64,000 nt of DNA. Source: Variovorax sp. DXTD-1. Its GTDB lineage: Bacteria; Pseudomonadota; Gammaproteobacteria; Burkholderiales; Burkholderiaceae_C. The DNA is taken from positions 215,392-279,391 of the forward strand of contig NZ_RWKH01000002.1 of the NCBI RefSeq assembly GCF_003984625.1, given 5' to 3'. The translations under genes were made by a program, and so were the position numbers. This document shows, in pieces, positions 51,409 through 62,696 of the stretch. Positions within the stretch are counted from its first letter, which is position 1; each line of letters begins with the position of its first letter. The notes under the pieces are model-generated. The model had not been told where the DNA came from, ran no database searches, and was given only the letters and a program-made list of their open reading frames with translations.

Positions 51409-51419
51409 AGAAATACGCG

Positions 51420-52343
51420 ATGACCGACCTGCTCGACATCCTCGCCAACCCCGCCTTCTGGGTTGCGGTACTTCGCATTGCCACGCCGCTCATCCTCGGC
51501 ACGCTGGGCGTGCTGTTGTGCGAGCGCGCGGGCGTGCTCAACCTGGGCATCGAGGGAATCATGGTGGCGGGCGCCTTCACAGGATGGCTCGCGGTGTATG
51601 CCGGCGCTCCGCTGTGGACCGGCGTGGCCGTGGCTGCGCTCACCGGCATGGTGTTCGGGCTGTTGCATGCCTTTCTCACCGTCGGACTCGCTCTGTCGCA
51701 GCATGTCTCGGGCTTGGGCATCACGCTGTTGGCGACTGCGCTCAGCTACTTCGGCTACCGCGTGAGCTTTCCAAAAGTGAACACGCCGCCGACCATCACG
51801 CCCTTCGCGCCCATGGACTGGCTGCCGCTGCCCATCCTGAATGCGCAGACATCGCTCACCCTGTTCGCGCTGCTGCTCGTGCCGGCGATTGCCTGGGTGC
51901 TGTACCGCACGCCGCTCGGCCTCGCGCTGCGCATGGTCGGCGAGAACCCGCAGGCGGCCGAGAGCCAGGGCGTATCGGTCGCGGGCACGCGCACCGGGGC
52001 CATCGTCGCGGGGTCGGCGCTGATGGGCATGGCCGGCTCGTTTCTCACGCTCTCCGCGTTCAACGCTTTTTTCTTCAACATGGTGAACGGCCGCGGCTGG
52101 ATCTGCGTGGCACTGGTGGTGTTTGCCTCATGGCGGCCCGGCAAGGCCCTGCTGGGCGCGCTGCTGTTCGCGTTCTTCGACGCGCTGCAGCTTCGGCTGC
52201 AACAATCGGGCGATGCCGTGCTGCCCTACCAGATTTACCTGATGCTGCCCTACTTGCTGTCGATCCTCGCGCTGGTGCTGGTGGCGCGCAAGGCCAGCTA
52301 TCCGCAGGCGCTGATGAAGCCGTATCGCAAGGGGGAGCGCTGA
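51420..52343 (+). CDS. Nucleoside ABC transporter permease, second subunit
   Basis: The 307-residue membrane protein has the YufQ/BmpF-type pattern: FWVAVLRIATPLILGTLGVL, GVLNLGIEGIMVAGAFTGWL, GLALSQHVSGLGITLLATAL and YRTPLGLALRMVGENPQAAE. About eight helices are predicted. The stop overlaps the ATG of the next gene (TGATG). Together with the BMP protein and the ATPase it completes the importer. Confidence 0.92.
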   Translation: MTDLLDILANPAFWVAVLRIATPLILGTLGVLLCERAGVLNLGIEGIMVAGAFTGWLAVYAGAPLWTGVAVAALTGMVFGLLHAFLTVGLALSQHVSGLGITLLATALSYFGYRVSFPKVNTPPTITPFAPMDWLPLPILNAQTSLTLFALLLVPAIAWVLYRTPLGLALRMVGENPQAAESQGVSVAGTRTGAIVAGSALMGMAGSFLTLSAFNAFFFNMVNGRGWICVALVVFASWRPGKALLGALLFAFFDALQLRLQQSGDAVLPYQIYLMLPYLLSILALVLVARKASYPQALMKPYRKGER

Positions 52344-52801
52344 TGCCGCGCGCAGCCGCAGTGCGCAAGACACTGGCCGCCGCGCTGGCCGCCTTGTGCG
52401 GCGCCGGCGCCCATGCGTTGGGCAGCGACCAGGGCTACGGCACTTTCAAGACGCCCGATTCGGTCACCTGGGTGCAGCTGTGCGGCACCTGGGGCAAGAA
52501 CCACGAGGGCACCTACCGCGTGGTCCACGCCGACCAGTACGCCCAGTCTTTCCTCTACGTCCAGCGGATGGCGCGCGATGCCAATGGCAGCCTGCATGCC
52601 GACCACACACTGGCCATTGCCGAGCTCGACAACGACCATTCCGAGATTGCCCTCACCGACCTCGCCTGCCGCGCGACGCCGCGCGGCATCGTGGTCACGG
52701 CCAAGGCCGCATCCGGCCACGACGACAAACTGCGTCGCGTGACCATCGAGGTCGGCCCGGCGCCGGGGCAGTACCGCTACCGTGCTCAGCGCACGCGCTG
52801 A
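52343..52801 (+). CDS. Secreted protein of unknown function (152 aa)
   Basis: A signal peptide (about 1-26, TLAAALAALCGAGAHALG) precedes a small domain. The domain carries QGYGTFKTPDSVTWVQLCGT, WGKNHEGTYRVVHADQYAQS and two cysteines (the other in LACRATPRG) that might form a disulfide. I do not recognise a family. It is translationally coupled to the second permease and lies 35 bp before the deaminase gene, so it probably serves nucleobase uptake or processing. Confidence 0.65.
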   Translation: MPRAAAVRKTLAAALAALCGAGAHALGSDQGYGTFKTPDSVTWVQLCGTWGKNHEGTYRVVHADQYAQSFLYVQRMARDANGSLHADHTLAIAELDNDHSEIALTDLACRATPRGIVVTAKAASGHDDKLRRVTIEVGPAPGQYRYRAQRTR

Positions 52802-52836
52802 ACGCACGCAGCCGACACACAAGAAGACCTCCCACG

Positions 52837-54117
52837 ATGCTCGACCTCCTCATCACCAATGCCACCCTCCCCGATGGCCGCACCGGCATGTCGATTGCCG
52901 TGCAAGGCGGCCGCATCGCCGAAGTCACGGCGGGCCTCGATGCACCGGCGCATGAAAAGCTGGATGCGCAAGGCCTTCTGCTTGCGCCCCACTTCGTCGA
53001 TCCACATTTCCACATGGATGCCACGCTGAGCTACGGCCTGCCGCGCGTCAACGAAAGCGGCACGCTGCTCGAAGGCATTGCGCTGTGGGGCGAGCTCAAG
53101 CCGCTGCTCAAGGCCGATGCGCTGATCGAACGTGCGCTGGCGTATTGCGACTGGGCGGTGGCCAAGGGCCTGCTGGCCGTGCGATCGCATGTGGACACGA
53201 GCGACCCGAGCCTGCTCGCGGTCGACGCGCTGCTCGAGGTCAAGCGCCAGGTTGCGCCGTACCTCGATCTGCAGCTCGTCGCCTTTCCGCAGGACGGCGT
53301 GCTGCGCTCGGCCGGCGGTGTCGACAACCTGAAGCGCGCGCTAGACAAGGGCGTGGACGTGGTCGGCGGCATTCCGCATTTCGAGCGGACCATGGCCGAT
53401 GGCGCGGCCAGCGTCACACTGCTGATGGAGCTCGCGGCCGAGCGCGGCAAGCTGGTCGACATGCATTGCGACGAGTCGGACGACCCGCTGTCGCGCCACA
53501 TCGAAACGCTGTCCGCCGAAACCTGGCGGCTGGGCATGCAGGGCCGCGTGACGGGCTCGCATTGCACGTCGATGCATTCGATGGACAACTACTATGTGAG
53601 CAAGCTGCTGCCGCTCATCGCGCAGAGCGGCGTCAGCGTCGTTTCGAACCCGCTGATCAACATTACGCTGCAAGGCCGCCACGACACCTACCCCAAGCGC
53701 CGCGGCATGACGCGCGTGCCCGAGCTGATGGCCGCGGGCGTGAACGTCGCCTTCGGCCACGACTGCGTGATGGACCCGTGGTACGGCATGGGCTCGGGCG
53801 ACATGCTCGAGGTGGCGCACATGGGGCTGCATGTGGCACAGATGACGAGCCAGGCCGGCATACGCCAATGCTTCGAGGCCGTCACCGCGAATGCCGCGCG
53901 CGTGATGCACCTCGAAGGCTACGGCATCGAAGCGGGCTGCGACGCGAGCTTTGTGCTGCTGCAGGCGCGCGACCCGGTCGAAGCGATCCGGCTGCGGGCC
54001 TCCAGGCTCAAGGTGTTCCGCAAGGGAAGGCTGCTGGCGGAAACGCCGGCCGCCACCGCTGCGCTGCACCTTCCGGGCCGCGAGCAGGCCACCAGCTGGA
54101 TGATTCGCAAGCCCTAG
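52837..54117 (+). CDS. Cytosine deaminase-like amidohydrolase
   Basis: The 426-residue protein follows the CodA pattern: VDPHFHMDATLSYGLPRVNE with the metal-binding HxH, SHVDTSDPSLLAVDALLEVK, DMHCDESDDPLSRHIETLSA, GSHCTSMHSMD and FGHDCVMDPWYGMGSGDMLE with the metal-binding Asp. CodA deaminates cytosine to uracil, which feeds the upstream URC genes. Creatinine- or isocytosine-type deaminases share the pattern, so the substrate is inferred from context. It is the last gene of the locus. Confidence 0.85.
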   Translation: MLDLLITNATLPDGRTGMSIAVQGGRIAEVTAGLDAPAHEKLDAQGLLLAPHFVDPHFHMDATLSYGLPRVNESGTLLEGIALWGELKPLLKADALIERALAYCDWAVAKGLLAVRSHVDTSDPSLLAVDALLEVKRQVAPYLDLQLVAFPQDGVLRSAGGVDNLKRALDKGVDVVGGIPHFERTMADGAASVTLLMELAAERGKLVDMHCDESDDPLSRHIETLSAETWRLGMQGRVTGSHCTSMHSMDNYYVSKLLPLIAQSGVSVVSNPLINITLQGRHDTYPKRRGMTRVPELMAAGVNVAFGHDCVMDPWYGMGSGDMLEVAHMGLHVAQMTSQAGIRQCFEAVTANAARVMHLEGYGIEAGCDASFVLLQARDPVEAIRLRASRLKVFRKGRLLAETPAATAALHLPGREQATSWMIRKP

Positions 54118-54144
54118 CTTTGCGCTTGCCGCCGCGCAGCCACT

Positions 54145-54696
54145 CTACGCAGGCGAGGCCCTGAGGTCGCACCACATGTGCACCTTGGCCAGCAAGGCGC
54201 CATCGACCGCAATGGCCAGCGGCTCCACGCCGAAAACCTGGAACCCGCAGCGCTCGTAGAGGGCTTGCGCGGTGCTGTTGCCTTCGGTGACGGTGAGCTG
54301 CACCAGCCGCAGCCGTTCGATGGAGCGCGCATGCGCCAGCACCGCAAGCACCAGCCGCCGACCGAAGCCGGCGCGGCGCGCGGAAGCCGCCACGGCCATG
54401 CCGAAGAGCGTGGCCTTGTGGCGGGCACGCTGCCGCGCTTCGAAGCTCAAGCCCGCCGCGCCCACCAGCACGCCCACCTCGTCGAAAGCGCCATAGACCA
54501 CGCTGGCCCCGCTTGCATCCGAACCCAGCCGCTCTTCCCACCAGCGAAGCGGCAGGCCGGAGCGTTCCTCCACCGTGGTGGTGAAGGCGCTGGGATGCGT
54601 GGCATAGGCGTCGAGCATCAAGGCGCGGTAGGCCGCGGCATCGGCTGCCGCCAGGCGGCGAACGGCGTGGTGGTCGTTTTCTTCAGAAGCGGACAC
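54145..54696 (-). CDS. GNAT family N-acetyltransferase
   Basis: The 183-residue protein has the acetyl-CoA binding pattern VAASARRAGFGRRLVLAVLA (motif A) and VQLTVTEGNSTAQALYERCG followed by FQVFGVEPLAIAVDG. The GTG start at 54696 overlaps the upstream gene by 14 bp and gives the usual N-terminus. The substrate is unknown. It converges on the deaminase gene with a 27-bp gap. Confidence 0.8.
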   Translation of the reverse strand: MSASEENDHHAVRRLAAADAAAYRALMLDAYATHPSAFTTTVEERSGLPLRWWEERLGSDASGASVVYGAFDEVGVLVGAAGLSFEARQRARHKATLFGMAVAASARRAGFGRRLVLAVLAHARSIERLRLVQLTVTEGNSTAQALYERCGFQVFGVEPLAIAVDGALLAKVHMWCDLRASPA

Positions 54697-55123
54697 AGAC
54701 GGCCTGCCTTTCCTGCAGCACGGCCTCCTGGCCGAAGCGCTGCCTGTAGATGTCGATGATGCGGGCGATGGCGGCATCGTCGTCGGCGCTGCGCGGGTGC
54801 AGCAGCACCACAAGCTTGGAGGGCTCGCGCACAACGTTGCCCGATGTGCCGCGCCATTGCCCCGCGGCACCGATCACGGTGAGGCCTTTCGGAAAGGCCG
54901 GCGTGACGACCGCATCGAGGAAAGCGGCCCACTGCGCGTTCGACACCTGCCCGCCGGCGGGAATGGCGCGGCCGAAGTACAGGGTATCGCGTTCGAAAGC
55001 ATCGAAGCCGGCTGCGCAGGCCGTGGAGGAACCGGGCGCAGTTGGCAGGGTGCTGCAACCGGCGAGCATGGCAAGCGTTGCGGCCGAAGCTGCAAGGCGC
55101 AGGCGGGTGCCGATCGGACGCAT
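54683..55123 (-). CDS. DUF3574 lipoprotein
   Basis: The 146-residue protein has a lipobox LAMLAGCST with Cys at 23 and the DUF3574 segment RDTLYFGRAIPAGGQVSNAQ, then WAAFLDAVVTPAFPKGLTVI and SKLVVLLHPRSADDDAAIAR. The family is found in proteobacterial envelopes and its function is unknown. It lies 25 bp after the exonuclease I gene, and its 3' end overlaps the acetyltransferase gene. Confidence 0.82.
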   Translation of the reverse strand: MRPIGTRLRLAASAATLAMLAGCSTLPTAPGSSTACAAGFDAFERDTLYFGRAIPAGGQVSNAQWAAFLDAVVTPAFPKGLTVIGAAGQWRGTSGNVVREPSKLVVLLHPRSADDDAAIARIIDIYRQRFGQEAVLQERQAVCVRF

Positions 55124-55148
55124 GGTGCGGTTCGCCGGGGTCGGTGCC

Positions 55149-56588
55149 TCAGGCTTCCGGCGCGATGGCCTCGGCGTACTCGTAGAGCGCGCCCAGAATT
55201 TCTTCGCCCCGCTCGTCCGCGGTTTCGGACAGCGCATCGACTTCGCTGAACAGCATTTCGATGGTGCGCGCCCCACCCTCGCCTTTGAAGAGCCGGGCCA
55301 CGCGCAGCGCCTCCCAGCGCTCGGTTTCCTCGGGGCTGAGAAGCTCCGGCCAATTGCGCGCCCGGTAGCGGAAGAGTATTTCCTCGAGGCGTCCGTCGTC
55401 GAAACCGGTACGGTCCTTTGCGAGTTCCTCGGGCGAGAGCGCGCGCAGCTGGTTCAGGCGGCGCCTGTCCGCATTGCCGACGAAGCCGCCGTACAGGTCT
55501 TCGTCCACGTCGGGCGTGGCCTCCTTGGGGCGGGCGTACACCTGCGACCAGATGGCGCTCATGTCAGGCAGGTCGCGTGCGATGGCCGCGTGCCGCATGG
55601 CCGCGTCGAGATCGACGTTCCAGCGCTCGGCCATGGCGGGCGCCAGCGTACGCAGATTGCCGACGACCATCGGCGACTTGTTGAGGTGAATGCCTTTCAC
55701 CGGCAGGCGGACCACGCCTTCGGGCAGCTCCGCGGTGCGGGTGAAGAGGCGCAGGCGCAGGGTATCGACATCGATGTCGCGCAGCTCGCTCGGGTCGTGG
55801 GCCAGGTCCCACGCGAGCAGCTCGTTCTTGTTGGTCGGATGGCTCGCAAGCGGCCACATCACGCTCAGGCACCCGCGCTCGACCGGGAACATGCCCGAGA
55901 CGTGCAGGAAAGGCTTGGCCGTTTCCCGCATGGCTGGCAGGCCGAGCTCGCTGGCCACGCGGTCTTTCTTGTGCAGGCCGAAGGCGAATTCGAAGAGCTT
56001 GGGCTGGCGGTCGCGAATCAGCCGGGCCAGCGCGATGGTGGCGCGCACATCGGAAAGCGCGTCGTGCGCCGATTCGTGCAGCAATCCGTTGGCGCGCGCC
56101 AGGTCTTCGAGCTTGAAGCTGGGCTTGCCGTCTTCCTTCTTCGGCCACTCGATGCCGTCGGGCCGCAGCGCGTAGGTCAGGCGCACCACGTCGAGCAGGT
56201 CCCACCGGCCGCAGTCGTTCTGCCATTCGCGCGCATAGGGGTCGATGAGGTTGCGCCAGAACAAAAAGCGCGTGACCTCGTCGTCGAAGCGGATGGTGTT
56301 GTAGCCCACGCCGATGGTGCCGGGCTGAGAGAAGGCCTTCTCGATCTGCGCGGCGAAGGCGTGCTCGGGAACGCCGCGCTCCAGGCAAACCTGCGGCGTG
56401 ATGCCCGTGATCAGGCAGGCCTCAGGGCTGGGCAGGTAATCGGGCGCCGGCTTGCAATAGATCATCAGCGGCTCGCCGACTTCGTTCAGCTCTGCGTCGG
56501 TGCGGATGGCGGCAAACTGCGAAGGCCGGTCGCGGCGCGGCACGGCGCCGAAGGTTTCGTAGTCGTGCCAGAGAAAGGTGTGGTTCAT
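55149..56588 (-). CDS. sbcB: Exonuclease I
   Basis: Exonuclease I degrades single-stranded DNA from 3' to 5' in mismatch repair and recombination. The 479-residue protein starts with the DEDD motif TFLWHDYETFGAVPRRDRPS (Asp9, Glu11) and has the conserved ARANGLLHESAHDALSDVRA, GYNTIRFDDEVTRF and MIFGVFHLNKS-like KGIHLNKSPMVVGNLRTL. The length matches the family. It starts directly at the cardiolipin synthase stop. Confidence 0.93.
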   Translation of the reverse strand: MNHTFLWHDYETFGAVPRRDRPSQFAAIRTDAELNEVGEPLMIYCKPAPDYLPSPEACLITGITPQVCLERGVPEHAFAAQIEKAFSQPGTIGVGYNTIRFDDEVTRFLFWRNLIDPYAREWQNDCGRWDLLDVVRLTYALRPDGIEWPKKEDGKPSFKLEDLARANGLLHESAHDALSDVRATIALARLIRDRQPKLFEFAFGLHKKDRVASELGLPAMRETAKPFLHVSGMFPVERGCLSVMWPLASHPTNKNELLAWDLAHDPSELRDIDVDTLRLRLFTRTAELPEGVVRLPVKGIHLNKSPMVVGNLRTLAPAMAERWNVDLDAAMRHAAIARDLPDMSAIWSQVYARPKEATPDVDEDLYGGFVGNADRRRLNQLRALSPEELAKDRTGFDDGRLEEILFRYRARNWPELLSPEETERWEALRVARLFKGEGGARTIEMLFSEVDALSETADERGEEILGALYEYAEAIAPEA

Positions 56589-58034
56589 TCAGAGCAAGGG
56601 AGAAAACAATCGTGCAATCGCGTCGCCGAGGCGGCGCCAGAAACTCTGCGGGCGGTTGGCGCGCACCGCGCCGGAGCTGTGGAGATCGGTCTCGAACTGC
56701 GCCGCCAGGGGGCGCGCCAGCTCGGGCCCGTAGACCACTGCGCTCACCTCGAAATTGAGCCGGAAGCTGCGGTTGTCGAAATTTGCGGTACCGATCATCG
56801 CGCAATGGTCGTCGACCACCAAGGTCTTGGAGTGCAGCATGCGCGCCTTGTACTCCCACACCTTCACGCCGGCCGCAATCAGTTCGTCGAAATAGGAGCG
56901 CGCAGCGGCGCTCACAATGGCCGAATCGCTGCGGCGCGGCACCAGCAGGCGCACGTCGACGCCGCGCAGCGCCGCGCTGGTGAGTGCCATCATCGCGGGC
57001 TCGCCGGGCACGAAGTAAGGGGTCGTGAGCCAGGCGCGTTCGCTGGCCGAGTGAATGGCCTCCACGTGCATGCGGTGGATGGGCTCGAGCATGTTGTCGG
57101 GGCCGCTGGTCACAATTTGCACAGGAATGTCGCCCGCCTCTACCTGCGGCAGCATGGCCTCCATCAAGTGGTCCATGTTGCGAAGGTCTTCGCCAGTGGC
57201 GTAGGCCCAGTCTTCGAGAAAGGTGGTCTGGAGCCAGCGCACCACGCTGCCCTCGATGCGCAGGTGCACGTCGTGATAGGCGTCGGGCCGCGTGCGCTTG
57301 TCTTCCTCGTCGGTGATGTTGACGCCGCCGGTAAAGCCCACGCGGCCGTCGCACACCACGATCTTGCGGTGGGTGCGGTAGTTGGTCACCGGCCGAAGGC
57401 GCCGGCCGATGCGCGTGTCATGGAAAAGCGCAACCTCCACGCCCGCCGCAACAAGCGGCGCCATGAATTTGCGGCCGATGCGCTTGGAACCCAGCGCGTC
57501 CAGCAGAAGGCGCACCGCCACGCCCTGCCGGGCGCGTTCTACCAAGAGGTCGCGCAGCGCAGTGCCGATCTTGTCAGGCTCGAAGATGTAGTACTCGAGG
57601 TGGATGTGGTCGCGCGCGGCGCGCACCGAATCGAAGATGGCATCGAAGGTGCGCGCGCCGCCCGAGAGCAGCTCGACGCCGGTGGCGCTGGAAACCGGCA
57701 GCCCGCAAGCGGCGGTGCCGAGCCGCGCCATCTGCTGCAGCGCCGGCGGCGCATTCTCTGCCGCGTCACGCAGCCTGGCCAGCTCGCCCTGCGTATGGGC
57801 CTTGGCACGGCTGCGCAGGCGCTTGACGCGCTGCTTGCGCAAGCGCTGCGGCCCAAGGAAGTAATAGATGACGAAGCCCGCGAAGGGCAACAGCGCCAGC
57901 GACAGGATCCAGCTCATGGTGGACACCGGCGCGCGCTTCTGCATCACGATCCAGACCGACAGCACGGCGATATAGCCGCTCCAGGCCAAAGAGAGGCCGG
58001 TTTTCCATTCCTGACTGAGCTCGGGGAGGATCAA
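56589..58034 (-). CDS. cls: Cardiolipin synthase
   Basis: The enzyme forms cardiolipin from two phosphatidylglycerols. The 481-residue protein has two N-terminal membrane helices (about 12-32 and 40-60) and two HKD phospholipase-D motifs: His222-Arg-Lys224 with Asp229 in HRKIVVCDGRVGF, and His401-Ser-Lys403 with Asp408 in HSKTLVVDDHCAMIGTANFD. Translation starts with TTG at 58034, since no in-frame ATG fits the first helix. The clpA terminator lies 39 bp upstream, so it has its own promoter. Confidence 0.92.
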   Translation of the reverse strand: MILPELSQEWKTGLSLAWSGYIAVLSVWIVMQKRAPVSTMSWILSLALLPFAGFVIYYFLGPQRLRKQRVKRLRSRAKAHTQGELARLRDAAENAPPALQQMARLGTAACGLPVSSATGVELLSGGARTFDAIFDSVRAARDHIHLEYYIFEPDKIGTALRDLLVERARQGVAVRLLLDALGSKRIGRKFMAPLVAAGVEVALFHDTRIGRRLRPVTNYRTHRKIVVCDGRVGFTGGVNITDEEDKRTRPDAYHDVHLRIEGSVVRWLQTTFLEDWAYATGEDLRNMDHLMEAMLPQVEAGDIPVQIVTSGPDNMLEPIHRMHVEAIHSASERAWLTTPYFVPGEPAMMALTSAALRGVDVRLLVPRRSDSAIVSAAARSYFDELIAAGVKVWEYKARMLHSKTLVVDDHCAMIGTANFDNRSFRLNFEVSAVVYGPELARPLAAQFETDLHSSGAVRANRPQSFWRRLGDAIARLFSPLL

Positions 58035-58072
58035 AGTAAAACTGCGTACGGGGTAGGTTCCGGCTCCAAAAG

Positions 58073-58104
58073 AAAAGGCCGGCAGCGAATGCTACCGGCC
58101 TTTT
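58073..58104 (-). terminator. Terminator of clpA (works in both directions)
   Basis: AAAAGGCCGG (58073-58082) pairs perfectly with CCGGCCTTTT (58095-58104), with a 12-base loop that can pair further. On the minus strand a T-rich tail (TTTTCTTTT) follows, ending the clpA message; on the plus strand TTTT follows too. Confidence 0.85.
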
Positions 58105-58120
58105 CAGTGTTGCCAGGAAT

Positions 58121-58140
58121 ACCGCGGAACCGGCTTTGCC
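58121..58140. repeat. Dispersed intergenic repeat, copy 2
   Basis: ACCGCGGAACCGGCTTTGCC is the exact reverse complement of 46601-46620 and shares similar flanks. It sits between the clpA stop and its terminator, so it is transcribed as the 3' untranslated region of clpA. Confidence 0.8.
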
Positions 58141-58149
58141 GGCCCCGCT

Positions 58150-60471
<2,322 letters not shown>

Positions 60472-60538
60472 GTGATTTCCTTTTGCCTTGCTGTAAATAA
60501 GTTCTCAGATGGGTTGGAGCTTGCGCAATTCAACTGGT

Positions 60539-60898
60539 TCACGCAACAGGCTCGCTCACGCACTGCAGCGGATGTCCGGCCTGGTGCGCCGCCTCCATCA
60601 CCTGGTTGACCTTGGTGGCCGCCAGGTCGCGGGAATAAACCCCACAAACGCCGCGGCCATCGAGATGAATCTTTAGCATGATCTGGGTCGCGGTTTCGCG
60701 ATCCTTGTTGAAATATTCTTGCAGGACGACGATGACGAACTCCATGGGGGTGTAGTCGTCGTTCAGCATGACCACTTGGTACATCTGGGGCGGCGCGGTT
60801 TTTTGCGGCCGCCGCTCCAGAACGACCGAATCTCCGTCATCCCCTGCCGGTTTCTGGGTCGGCGGAGTGCTGGGAGTCTTGGGAATTCTCGTTGCCAT
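60539..60898 (-). CDS. clpS: ClpS adaptor protein
   Basis: ClpS delivers N-degron substrates to ClpA. The 119-residue protein has a flexible N-terminus (to about 40), then [20 protein letters not shown] with the conserved NDDYTP and metal-contacting residues, and [20 protein letters not shown] with the hydrophobic pocket. The ATG at 60898 gives the usual length of just over 100 residues; a longer frame reads into the promoter. It is followed by clpA. Confidence 0.96.
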   Translation of the reverse strand: MATRIPKTPSTPPTQKPAGDDGDSVVLERRPQKTAPPQMYQVVMLNDDYTPMEFVIVVLQEYFNKDRETATQIMLKIHLDGRGVCGVYSRDLAATKVNQVMEAAHQAGHPLQCVSEPVA

Positions 60899-61140
60899 AA
60901 AAAAGATTCTATAGAGCGTGCAAGCACCGTGCCGGCGCAAGAAGACTTGGTGGCGCGTAATCGACAAATCAAGGGGCTTGCGTCGTGTGCGACACCACAA
61001 ACGACGTAAAAAAACTCTGGCGTTTGCGCATGCTGCACGCGTAAATACTACGCGTCGCGCACTTTGAAAAAAATGGGTATTTGGAGCAGGGTGTGCCATT
61101 TCTCCAACTGGTGCGGCTGCGGCGTGCCAAAAGAAGAAAA
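60899..61140. other. Intergenic region upstream of clpS
   Basis: The 318-bp gap between clpS and icd holds no gene that I can support. On the minus strand a TATAGAAT -10-like element stands about 15 bp before the clpS ATG region, without a convincing -35 box. The remainder contains only the icd terminator at 61141-61169. Confidence 0.5.
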
Positions 61141-61169
61141 GCCCTCGAGACCGTAAAGATCTCGAGGGC
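61141..61169 (-). terminator. Terminator of icd
   Basis: GCCCTCGAGA (61141-61150) pairs perfectly with TCTCGAGGGC (61160-61169) around a 9-base loop. On the minus strand it is followed by TTTTCTTCTTTT, so it ends the icd message 47 bp after its stop. Confidence 0.9.
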
Positions 61170-61216
61170 CTTGGCTCACGGCGCCCGGGGCGCCAAAGCG
61201 CTATTGCTCGCGCAAT

Positions 61217-62476
61217 TTACATGTGGTCGATCATGACCTGGCCGAAGCCCGAGCAGCTCACCTGCGTGGCGCCGTCCATCAGGCGGGCGAAGTCATAGGT
61301 GACCTTCTTGCTGGCAATGGACTTTTCCATCGAACTGATGATCAGGTCGGCGGCTTCGGCCCAGCCCATGTGGCGCAGCATCATTTCGGCCGAGAGGATT
61401 TCGGAACCGGGGTTCACGTAGTCCTTGCCGGCGTACTTGGGAGCGGTGCCGTGGGTGGCTTCGAACATGGCGACGGTGTCGCTCAAGTTGGCGCCAGGGG
61501 CAATGCCGATACCGCCGACTTGCGCGGCCAGCGCGTCCGACACGTAGTCACCGTTGAGGTTGAGCGTGGCAATCACGCTGTACTCGGCGGGGCGCAGGAG
61601 AATCTGCTGCAGGAAGGCGTCGGCAATGCTGTCCTTGACGGTGATTTCCTTGCCCGTCTTGGGGTTCTTGAACTTCATCCACGGGCCGCCGTCGATCAGC
61701 TCGGCGCCGAATTCCTTGGCAGCCAGGGAGTAGGCCCAGTCGCGGAAGCCACCTTCGGTGAACTTCATGATGTTGCCCTTGTGCACGATGGTCACGCTGG
61801 GCTTGTCGTTGTCGACCGCGTACTGCAGCGCCTTGCGCACGAGGCGCTCGGTGCCTTCCTTCGACACAGGCTTCACGCCGATGCCGGAGGTGTTGGGGAA
61901 GCGGATCTTCTTGACGCCCAGTTCGTCCTGCAGGAACTTGATGAGCTTCTTGGCCTTGTCGCTCTCGGCTTCGAATTCGATGCCGGCATAGATGTCTTCC
62001 GAGTTCTCGCGGAAGATGACCATGTTGGTCTTGTGCGGCTCGCGCACGGGACTGGGCACGCCTTCGAAGTACTGGATGGGGCGCAGGCACACGTACAGGT
62101 CGAGTTCCTGGCGCAGCGCAACGTTCAGCGAGCGGATGCCGCCGCCCACGGGCGTGGTCAGCGGGCCCTTGATCGAAACCACGTAGTCTCGCACGGCGTG
62201 CAGCGTTTCTTCGGGCAGCCAGACGTCGGGGCCGTAGACCTTGGTCGACTTTTCGCCGGCATAGACTTCCATCCAGTGGATCTTCTTCTTGCCGCCGTAG
62301 GCCTTGGCAACCGCAGCATCCACCACCTTCAGCATCACGGGGGTGATGTCCAGACCCGTGCCGTCGCCTTCGATGAAGGGAATGATCGGCTGATCAGGCA
62401 CATTGAGCGAGTTGTCGGCGTTGACCGTGATCTTCTGGCCTTCGGCCGGGACTTTGATGTGCTGGTAGCTGGACAT
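61217..62476 (-). CDS. icd: NADP-dependent isocitrate dehydrogenase
   Basis: Icd oxidises isocitrate to 2-oxoglutarate in the citric acid cycle. The 419-residue protein has the E. coli-type pattern: [20 protein letters not shown] with the serine that AceK phosphorylates, the substrate site around it, and [19 protein letters not shown] with metal-binding Asp residues, then [20 protein letters not shown] for NADP. The start [10 protein letters not shown] at 62476 is preferred to the upstream in-frame ATG because the longer version would cover the regulatory repeats. It is a single-gene unit. Confidence 0.96.
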   Translation of the reverse strand: MSSYQHIKVPAEGQKITVNADNSLNVPDQPIIPFIEGDGTGLDITPVMLKVVDAAVAKAYGGKKKIHWMEVYAGEKSTKVYGPDVWLPEETLHAVRDYVVSIKGPLTTPVGGGIRSLNVALRQELDLYVCLRPIQYFEGVPSPVREPHKTNMVIFRENSEDIYAGIEFEAESDKAKKLIKFLQDELGVKKIRFPNTSGIGVKPVSKEGTERLVRKALQYAVDNDKPSVTIVHKGNIMKFTEGGFRDWAYSLAAKEFGAELIDGGPWMKFKNPKTGKEITVKDSIADAFLQQILLRPAEYSVIATLNLNGDYVSDALAAQVGGIGIAPGANLSDTVAMFEATHGTAPKYAGKDYVNPGSEILSAEMMLRHMGWAEAADLIISSMEKSIASKKVTYDFARLMDGATQVSCSGFGQVMIDHM

Positions 62477-62542
62477 GAGGGGGGATGACTCCGGGAGTGA
62501 CGTAATTCGGACGACTGTCTGCGAATTCAGACAGCGACGGGG

Positions 62543-62577
62543 AATCGCTGTACAGCCCGCGAACAAATCGCTGTACA
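62543..62577. repeat. Direct repeat upstream of icd
   Basis: AATCGCTGTACA occurs at 62543-62554 and again at 62566-62577, with a 23-bp period (about two helical turns). It lies 67-101 bp upstream of the icd ATG, a typical place for a transcription factor that binds as a pair of dimers. A TAAAAT sequence on the minus strand next to the second copy could be a -10 box. Confidence 0.6.
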
Positions 62578-62696
62578 TTTTAGACGCAACCCATCAGCGA
62601 GCGTTTGTCAACCTCGAGGCCAATGGTCTCGTTAGTGGCTGACCTTCTGCTCGCCGGGAGGCGTTTCCAACCAATTCTCGAATAGAGGAATCATCA

